Assembly (NCBI GenBank): GCA_001466705.2
Contig: LATX02000123.1
Coordinates: 806,001-870,000, forward strand
DNA: 64,000 nt
Direction: 5' to 3'
DNA from: Moniliophthora roreri
Taxonomy: Eukaryota; Basidiomycota; Agaricomycetes; Agaricales; Marasmiaceae
The position numbers and the translations under genes are program-made. Positions 56,080 through 64,000 of this stretch are shown here, piece by piece. Numbering within the stretch: position 1 is the first letter of the stretch; each line of letters starts with the position of its first letter. The notes below the pieces were generated by a model that worked only from the letters and a program-made list of their open reading frames with translations, was not told the DNA's origin and made no database searches.

Positions 56080-57962
56080 ATTCGGTGTCTGCGTCTGGGA
56101 TTTGGACTATTTTATTGTATGTATATCGTGTATTTCTAGGATGTCGAGCATTGTATCATATGTCGGGCATGAGTGTTTTCTTGATAGTTGATGACTCGGT
56201 ACATTGTGCAATACAGGATCTCTGAACGCTCCGATGACCAGAACGCATCATTTGTCTATGGGCGAAGGTCTTGCTTCCAACTTTCCCCAGTGCGTCAATA
56301 ACGAGCTCTTCCCTCTTTTTCCTTCGAATTATTTGAACTCGTTAGGAAGGTAACAGCTCAAGTCCCTCCTCTACCAAAGGAGAACCTCGAGGCTCTATAC
56401 ATCAAGACTGCGCAATTGGATTGGATCTTTCGTTTCTTCAAGTACTGGTACATTAGCCAGGTGGTTCGAGAATCATCGGCACAAATCTATGGGCAAAGGT
56501 TGGACTAGTGACAACGCGAGTGCCACTGTCTTTTCTTCGTGCCAGGTTTACAAAAGTGCTAGTAGTAGTAGTCGTTTGGACAGCAACTCGAACACTGCGT
56601 CTATTGAGCTGGATCGTGCACAGAGGGTAACGGTGAGGGACAGGGAAACGCATAATTTTTGTGGTAGACAACACTAGAGCATGATAAGATCGGATAGCGT
56701 ATCGGAAAACAGGTACTGGAAGACAGGTATTTCCAAAGCGATATGTGCAGATCCCAGGTCGAAGCCCGTTCAAAGGTAATCCCTGGTATTTACAATATCC
56801 TCCGGGGTTCAGTATCCCACTTGATATTCCAAAGAGTCGACATGCCAGGAAGGATCAACGTCGAAGTAATTCATGAATCCTGCGAAACAGTATTGACTGC
56901 CGGCCTTCATTTAGGACTATCCAGCCATTTAGACTTGGCAAGTTGAAGGCCTCCAAATTCAGTTGACTGTGGACTGGTGACCGAAGAAGCGGTTGAGCTC
57001 TGGGCCTCAGCCAACTAACATAGAAGCGGGAGGTGTAATCCGGAGGCTAGTGGTTGGATGCTCTTGGGAAGCTTTGGAGATGGAGAATTTTGAGCTGTTT
57101 GAAAAGGTTTGCCGTGCAATCCTTGATTTGGTGGGGTTGAGAGAGAGAGGATTGAATGCGTCAACTTGGATATCGGGCAGTGAACCTGAGTTCTGAGACG
57201 GGTTGTACGATGAAAAGTCAGGGAGCAAAGTATAATGACTGGTCCTCGGAGGGAAATGTCTCTTGGTGAACCAGATCGCCAGATGACATGGTTTGTAGTT
57301 GCAAACGTCGAGGGACTAGATGTTGGTGGTAAAATCATTTGAATCATGGAGATGAGTTGCATGTGCTGTGAAGGGCTTTTTTTCATAGAGATAGAGATGT
57401 AACAATAACGCTCGAGCTACACGCAGACGTCCACGATGGATACCCATTATGACTTGTGTATTCGAGTTGGTTTCTAATCTCTTTGAATGGTAAGGTTACA
57501 AGAGGTTAGCGCAAGGTCAGCGAGCAGATGACTGAATCGCAATTGTGGGTGCTAGTTCGGAGGACAACCTGCCTTACTACCACCACCATCTCCTTAACTG
57601 CATCGCAGAAAGCTACGTGTCGATTCTAGGCACTGTTACAAGCAGCATCATTGTCAATCGTTCTGGACGGGATTCGTCAAAATCACACCTTTTGCTTAAA
57701 TCGATTTTCCCATTTCTGGGTCTCAACAGAGGAGTTCGCAGTGCGCGAGCAGCACTACCGCACTTCCAACAAACCAAGAGTTGGTGCATGGTGCAGTCGG
57801 TGTCCGGTTTATCAGTGACCCGGATGGCAGAAAATATTCCCGTTCAAGTCGCTGACTATTATCTCTGCTCAGTAATACAACGCTGACTCACATCGATTTT
57901 CAACCTCTTAAAAGGCTGTCCATCATGGAATCCAAGAACCCTAGCCCCCTGCTTGTATCACT
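56080..57962. other. Region between RPB11 and the old yellow enzyme gene
   Basis: Possible coding pieces occur on the plus strand: KVTAQVPPLPKENLEALYI with TAQLDWIFRFFKYWYI at about 56345-56455, and a piece near 56755-56840. Between them the frames are closed by many stops. They could be parts of one decayed gene, but I recognise no family. The rest shows no gene. Confidence 0.3.
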
Positions 57963-59479
57963 ATGGCGACATCATCCAAGATTCTAGACCTTCCCTCAGA
58001 GCCAACCCCCGGCATTCCCTACTTTTCTCCCAATCAAACCCCTCCTGCTGGAACAGCCATCCAAGAAGAGGGGAAGCAGCTCCCGTTGACGTTCCAGCCA
58101 TTCAAGATTAGAGGACTAGAATTTCAGAATAGGATTGCGGTGCGCGTCAATTGCATGCTTCTGCCATGCAAGTCTCAAGCTGAATGCTGGTGTTGCAGGT
58201 CGCGCCTTTGTGTCAATATTCCGCTGAGGATGGGTTTGTTACACCATGGCATATGGCTCACAGTGGGTTTCGTGCCTGAATACATTTGCCAAGGCACTGA
58301 CAAATATATTGTGTAGTCGGTGGAATTGTCCAACGTGGCCCTGGATTAACCTTCGTGGAAGCAGTACGTTGTAGCATCTCTCCCTTTCATCGTTTCATTT
58401 CTCACTTTTACTCTCTATCAGACAGCTGTTGAATCCCGAGGAAGAATTACTCCTGAGGACACTGGAATATGGAGCGATGAGCACATCCAAGGCTGGAGAG
58501 ACATCACTACCTACGCCCACTCCCAGAACCAAAAGATCGGCATCCAGCTCGCACACGCAGGCCGTAAAGCCTCGTGCGTCGCTCCATTCATTTCATTCGG
58601 CATGCAAGCGATAGAGAAAGTCGGTGGATGGCCAAACGACGTCGTTGGGCCCTCCAATGAACCTTGGTCCGAGACGTATCCTACACCCAAAGCTCTCACT
58701 ACGGAGGAAGTAAAGGGTATTGTTAACGCATTCAAAGATGCAGCTGTGCGGGCTGTGAAAGCTGGATTCGACGTTATCCAAATCCACAACGCACATGGAT
58801 ACCTCCTCCATTCCTTCGTCAGCCCATACACCAACAAACGGACAGATGAGTACGGTGGCTCGTTTGAGAATCGGATAAGGCTCAGTGTTGAGATTGTCGA
58901 TGCGGTTAGGGAAGTGATTCCCGTTGACATGCCTTTGTATCTTCGGTGAGGACGTCTGGTCGTCTACCTACACGGTCTGCTAACACGATCATGGATAGAA
59001 TATCTGCAACTGATTTCCTCGAAGAATCCCTCCCCGACGCCCCATCCTGGCGTGTTGAAGATACTATCCGCTTTGCACACATTGTGGCTGAGCACGGCGT
59101 TGACGCCATCGATATCTCCAGCGGCGGAAACTCTCAACATCAAAAGCTTGGAACATTTGGATCCAATGTTCAGCATTTATTCGCAGAACAGGTGCATTCC
59201 TCCTTCACAGCTAAAAACCAACTTGTCGGTGGTAAGGGCGGTGGGGCACGCGCCTTGGTATCAGCTGTAGGATCGATCAACACAGGTCATATTGCCGAAG
59301 AGGTACTTCAATCGTCCAAGGCCGACTTTGTATCCGTGGGTAGACATTTCCAGAAGAACCCTGGCGCGGTGTGGCAGTTTGCAGAAGATTTGGATGTGGA
59401 AATTTACCTTGCTAAGCAGATTGGATGGGGATTCGGAGGACGAGGGAAGAGATCAAGTAGAAAGAGTGGTAAATTGTAG
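57963..59479 (+). CDS. NADH:flavin oxidoreductase / old yellow enzyme, YqjM class
   Basis: An FMN enzyme that reduces activated C=C bonds with NAD(P)H. Exons 57963-58139, 58199-58262, 58317-58363, 58422-58945 and 58999-59479 give 430 residues. Motifs: FKIRGLEFQNRIAVAPLCQY (cofactor loop), WHMAHIGGIVQRGPGL, the substrate-binding HNAHGYLLHSFVSP, TDEYGGSFENRIRL and GVDAIDISSGGN. The last phosphate-binding part runs through VGSINTG and FVSVGRHFQKNPG. At IQLAHAGRKAS it has the thermophilic-like (YqjM) signature instead of the classical OYE one. The C-terminus (GFGGRGKRSSRKSGKL) is short and basic, possibly peroxisomal in nature but ending KL after Gly (SGKL, a PTS1-like tripeptide variant GKL). 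Neighbours give no clear pathway. Confidence 0.92.
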
Positions 59480-59929
59480 AAGCACGGAATTGTTCTCCCT
59501 ATACCTGCTCGTAGAATCAAAGCCGAATGACGAAGACCAAGGAAATTGACAGAGGCAGTGGAGTTTTCCTCGGGACATGTACCATTGCGAACGGAGGGTA
59601 ACCCACAGGTTAATTAGTCACTTGACGGAACACTCCGACTTTGATCTACCAACAAATTGTAGGCCTCATATCTGCAAAAGACAACTGTCCTGAACCTGGA
59701 CAAAATGGAGCAGAAGAAAATTCTCGAACTTGCGATAGTTGGCGATACATGATTCATACGACGTGACAGGGCCTTGCTTTTTCTGTTATCTCAAGCCGCT
59801 AACATATAGACTTGGGCTCTCTCAAAGAGGTACAGTACATTTTCATGCTCGGAATGTCCAAGAAGGAGCTCACTATCGGCGGATCGACAAGGTAATATAC
59901 CCGCTGCAGTGAACAGCAAGGAAGAGGAA

Positions 59930-61252
59930 CGAGATTGAGTCTCTGTGCATGAAATATAGTGAACAGGTACGCATCCAGTTCTGTGTACCCGAAAAGTTTC
60001 TGATACCTATCGGGGCATGGTACTCACAAGTATTCCATATGTCCGCGAAGTGATACTAGCCATGTCCTTCCGATGTGAACATTGGGACGACGAACTTCAA
60101 CGAAATACAGCCTGTCGGGACAATCGGTGTGCATGTGGTAGCAAACCTTCAAAAATTATCTCTAAGACTCTAACTTTGCTGAACAGCGGAGGGAACCATG
60201 TACATGGCCCGTATACTGGCTCGTTCCGGCCATGACAGATAGATTGTCCGATCTCCCAGTTGTTCGATGTAAATCCTCGAATTTGAACTGATCCCACCCA
60301 CAAGCTCCCAAGGCCAACTCACGACCGTCGAAGGTCCCATCGATCTTATCCATGGCGTCTCAGTATTGACCAATCACTACGCAAGTATTAGGATCTGACC
60401 AGATATGAGAAGCCGCAGACTCTCGTTGACAGGCTCAAGGAAATCTTGGGTGACAAAAAAGAGGAGGAAAAGGACGAAAATCGAGAGGCAAAGTTGGTTG
60501 AAGTAGGAAAGGCATCTCATAAGGGTTCACGTATGTCTGCAGTGCTGCAAAACTTGATCATCCTGCAGGAGGCTCTTGAATAAAGTTTACCGGGAGTATA
60601 GTTGATCCCAAATGGAATATGCGAACATACCTGAAGACACTGGCGCGGAATGTCGCTCTGGGGTGGTCGCTGCATCTGGATGAAGCCTCAAGTGTGTTTT
60701 CTTTTCTTCAGCACTTGTCATAACGGTTAATCGTTTTCAGGTGCTGCTCAGGGCGAAGCAATGGTCTCGAGACAGTAACGGTGAAGACGATGAATCTCAG
60801 CTTGAATGTGATACGGAGGGCACCATTAAGGAGATCGATATCCGCGGAACCTGCTCAAGCTGTGATCATCAACTAGTATCCTTCTGGGGAAAGTGAACGT
60901 GCCCTACTTCGAGGTACGCAGTCCTCGGTGTGTATTCGATTTTCAGCGTTCCAATTCTACCATACGCAGGACATCCCTGATCACGTCTATCAACTGCGAC
61001 CGATGCGGCAGATATCGTGATAACGAAGTCAAGTAAGGTGCAGCTATCCCGGCGCAAAATTGCCCTTGAAGTCGAAGACAGACGGTTTAAGTAGAGACAT
61101 CCTGAAATGACGGTCATCTATTATGCTAGTCCGAAACAGCTGGTCTCACAATAGGACTTGGGAGAGCAAAGTGAGATGATCTGAATAACATGAAAGTCGA
61201 AGACTACGAGGTGGATGCCAAAGAAGAGGAGAGGGCAGTAGAGGGATCATAG
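59930..61252 (+). pseudogene. Degenerate copy of zinc-finger protein ZPR1
   Basis: ZPR1 binds elongation factor eEF1A and has two zinc finger / ZPR1-domain repeats. Pieces of both occur in the right order, in changing frames. The first finger reads EIESLCMKYSEQ, where MNC is expected, so a cysteine is lost. LTSIPYVREVIL and FRCEH follow, then a frameshift before NFNEIQPVGTIG. GQLTTVEGPIDLI and KPQTLVDRLKEILGD follow. After an intron come the second finger (RGTCSSCDH), KVNVPYFE and TSINCDRCG, a stop after DNEVK, and SRDILK. The end MKVEDYEVDAKEEE precedes a TAG at 61250-61252. Introns are still recognisable, so this is not a processed copy. A functional ZPR1 should be elsewhere. Confidence 0.8.
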
Positions 61253-61517
61253 TATCTATGTTTGGCGAGTAGATGGAGTGTTTTTGTCGCGTATGATAAC
61301 GGACTGGGTATATATACTGGTATCTCTATCCTTTGGTCGGGGTCAATGAGAGGAAGAAACCATGCAGTTCTATCGTTACTGATACGTTAAAGCGGCGATA
61401 GATCGCGCACACTATAACAATTCAATGTTTGTAGCATTTACGCGGAAAATTCTTCTCGTCACATTCGTCGAAAAAAGATACAAATTATATACTAGGGGGA
61501 TTTGTACAAGAACTCCT
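61253..61517. other. Spacer between ZPR1 remnant and the zinc-cluster gene
   Basis: No gene is seen; it forms the 3' flank of the minus-strand regulator. Confidence 0.4.
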
Positions 61518-63442
61518 TCAACTTCGTTGCATGAGCACCTTCCTCTGTCTCCATAGGGTCAACAAACCACTAATGAAATGCGAGCACTTCCGTGCCGGAT
61601 GGTCTTGAATGTCATTCTGAAGCTTCTCAACCATCTTGTCCATTAGCTCAAGGCCCAGACCAGCGGGTACCGCATTGAGGGTGCTCATAAACTGGAGCTG
61701 CATTCCAAGAACATGCGTTGCCACATACCCCAGGTGCAGAAATACATATTCAGGCGCTGCAAGCAATACACCTGTGTCCAACTCGGCAGAATTAATCAAG
61801 ATTTCCTCGGAGAGTGCCCGGCTGTCCTTCATCCACCCAATAGTAATTGCGCTGAAGTGCTTATTCTGGACATGAAGAACCCAGTATGGATAGTTTGGGT
61901 CGGGATGAGGGTTCAGTTCGTATATCTTGCGTGCGATGTATAGTACATCGTGATACACCATGAGATGGCACGATCGGGCGAGCATATTGAGCGTGCAGAA
62001 GGGTGTTCGTTCGTTCGGATCAGAGACAAGTGCTGGAAAAATGTGAACGATGTATCTAGATTGCAAAAGTAGGTACGTACCAGTGAGCCCATCGATCACT
62101 CTCTCCAAGTCCTTCCAGTCTCTCATGACTTCCCGTCGCTCCTTGTACCACCAATCCACACCAGCTACGTCATTCGGTGGAGGCATAACTTTCAATGCTC
62201 TCGCTGTCAGGAAAGAAACAGCTAGGAGCAATTTCAACCGCTCATCCTGACCGACATTGATATCAGCTGGCATAATGCTTGTTGCCGGAGGTGAGAAAAG
62301 ACCGTGGTGGTTTGCATCCAAAAGAGGAGGCGTTCGACTCTCAACCGAGGTACTATACAATGAACCGTGAGCCTGTTAAATGTTCGACTAAAGGAACCCA
62401 CATTATATCCGCATTAATCAGGGAGACCCACTAAGGCGAAGCGAAATTCAGATTTTTTGCGCAGTGTTACAACATTAGGAATAGCCTTACCAAGCATGCC
62501 TTCTCATTCATACTGTGCTCTGCCTCAAATACTTCTTCCAACCCTTGCACTCGTGCCAGTTCGATTGCACAACGTATGAGTGCCCGGGGTGTTGATAATA
62601 ACCCAGCTGGCCACAAGGCTGTAATAAGAAGCGCCTGAAGTGCTTCCGAGGCTGGGAAACTCCCCGGATTAGCCAGTAAAATGTTGATGGTATGAATTGT
62701 CGTCGCGCGAAGCTTCTCGTAAGTTGCACTCGGTAGTGTGCATGCTTGACGGTCGCAGGAGGCAACTACAGCACAACATACGAGGCTCAATAAGGGATGG
62801 TGGATTGACGCCTTGAAACCGAGCCAAGGGCCATGTCGTCGTACGAAGCTATAGATGATCCTTCATCTTAGCACCTTGAAAATAAGGAAGAGCAAGCACA
62901 TACCTGTCCAACAGTAGAGATATCTGTTCCCTCGATAAGATATCCTCTACAGGCATCGGTGCGGCGACGGACGTTCCAGAGAAGTCCGTTTTCCGGGTTG
63001 CACTTGGAAATAATGTTCGAATATAGGCCAGAGGGGTATACCAGTCTGGTTTTGGCGTTTCCGCTTGCAGCTCCTCGCCTTCTCCGTCACACGACCAATT
63101 TCCTCGGTTATACGACTGGAACCAATCCTGTATGCGGACTGGTAACGCCTCGATATCCAAAATGCTACCGCTATCATACAGCTCTTCCGACTCCGGGGGC
63201 ACGAATAAGAACGACTGCAAAAGCATGTCCAATTCGACTGAAATCTCCTCGACGGACTGAGATTTGCTCTTCTGAGATGTTCTGACTGCATTTGTTGAAC
63301 GCGAACAGCTGATGCGTAATACCCTACAACGATGGCATCCGTCTTCTGACACCATTTCACATCGTGTTTTGGCTCTCCGGCAATTGAGACATGCGACTAC
63401 TTTGCTCTTGTGCTTCATTGGTAACGCTGGCTGGGGAGTCAC
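61518..63442 (-). CDS. Zn2Cys6 fungal transcription factor
   Basis: A nuclear regulator with an N-terminal binuclear zinc cluster: CLNCRRAKTRCEM, then CHRCRVLRISC, six cysteines at the usual spacing. The first exon runs 63442-62904; the next begins at 62848 (FVRRHGPWLGFKASIHHP) and carries the middle homology region (ACTLPSATYEKLRA, EALQALLITALWP, ALIRCAIELARVQGLEEVF). The large last exon, up to the TGA at 61518, starts near AHGSLYSTSVESRTPPLL and includes EERLKLLLAVSF-like and VIDGLTGTYLLLQSRY segments. The join between about 62490 and 62370 is not settled: a small exon WVSLINADIMW may lie between two introns. Total about 600 residues. Its targets are unknown. An internal start at MKHKSKV is possible. 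Confidence 0.85.
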
Positions 63443-64000
63443 AGGAGAAGATGGTTTATGGAAGCGTGTTGTGGTTTCTGGGAGCTTTTATGTTGTTTGA
63501 GTGTCCGAGCGCACCGAGGAATAACACTTCTGGCGTGCCGAGATCACTGTGATGAATGACCATTGGACATAGGCGCTAAGGCTGGGAAGTCAAAATAAGA
63601 CGGAGGTTGTATTTTAATTCTCGTTATGAGGGCGGAAGCAGAGAAGAAGGAAATATACACAGCAGTCGACGAGGAGGTCCAAAGGAGAACACCTGCAAGT
63701 TTCCTGATCGGCTGATGCTTTAGGCGCCCCCGACTAAAGTCATACTTGTCATTGAATATCTCACAGTCAACACAAACTATGGTACGGGTAACAGTATAAG
63801 GAATAGAGAGAAACAATAAATAATTATTTCTGCAAAGTGACGCTCGGCGGTTAAGAAAGAAAACATTGGTCGTGACATCCACAAAAACACGGGTCACCAA
63901 TGCAAACATCTCCATATTCATCATCATGTGAATGATTTGACGAGAGAGTCGCTCCTAGAGGTGACGACGTGCTCCCAAACCCGACTTTGTAAGGAAACGT
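63443..64000. other. Upstream region of the Zn2Cys6 gene
   Basis: This holds the presumed promoter of the regulator. A minus frame at 63927-63544 is open for 127 codons but has no domain features and mixed composition, so I do not call it a gene. Confidence 0.4.

Noticed and set aside
63544..63927. Minus-strand 127-codon membrane-like protein
   Set aside because: It lies in the promoter of the Zn2Cys6 gene, with mixed hydrophobic runs and no conserved features.

Overview
The window looks like nuclear DNA of a mushroom-forming basidiomycete (Agaricomycete). Most genes are cut by many short 50-60 bp GT-AG introns. Families expanded in that lineage are present: seven-helix membrane proteins, TKL-like kinases with a long N-terminal region, and intron-rich P450s. 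Housekeeping genes (uL15, RPB11, PMR1) have ordinary fungal sequences. No rRNA or tRNA gene and no CRISPR array was found by eye. One ambiguous base (n) lies at 1155.

Layout. 1-3.9 kb is repeat-derived: a Ty3/gypsy integrase fragment at the left edge, AT-rich and low-complexity stretches, and a hairpin-rich block near 3.45-3.66 kb. 4-11 kb is a direct duplication carrying two intact seven-helix membrane protein genes (4164-5657 and 8349-9858). A DUF3433-type membrane protein gene of 11 exons follows (11164-13897), then a decayed Tc1/mariner fragment. 15.3-19.3 kb is a large inverted duplication with two tail-to-tail copies of a PLP-dependent alpha-oxoamine synthase (AOS, BioF-like). An intronless P450 stands alone at 22.6-24.2 kb. 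25.3-29.5 kb holds the most unusual gene: a protein kinase domain read straight through into a TALE homeodomain, a GATA-type finger and three C2H2 fingers. Next come a ~1.07 kb TA-flanked inverted-repeat element, a broken patatin with an AOS tail fragment behind it, and PMR1 (32.7-36.3 kb).

36.5-48.7 kb is a second direct duplication. The first unit is intact: AOS, seven-helix protein, intron-rich P450. The second carries the same order in decay: AOS with frameshifts and a lost active-site His, seven-helix gene with lost start and frameshift, and only the tail of the P450. A class III CoA-transferase (48.7-50.6 kb) and a further intact seven-helix gene (51.6-53.2 kb) follow. The right end holds RPL28 and RPB11 in divergent orientation, an old-yellow-enzyme oxidoreductase, a degenerate ZPR1 copy and a Zn2Cys6 regulator.

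Working together. AOS, P450, CoA-transferase and OYE are enzyme types often found in secondary-metabolite loci. The co-duplication of AOS, seven-helix protein and P450 suggests a repeatedly copied module. No polyketide or peptide synthase is visible, so a pathway is only inferred. The kinase-homeodomain protein would, if made as one chain, join phosphorylation and DNA binding in a single polypeptide.
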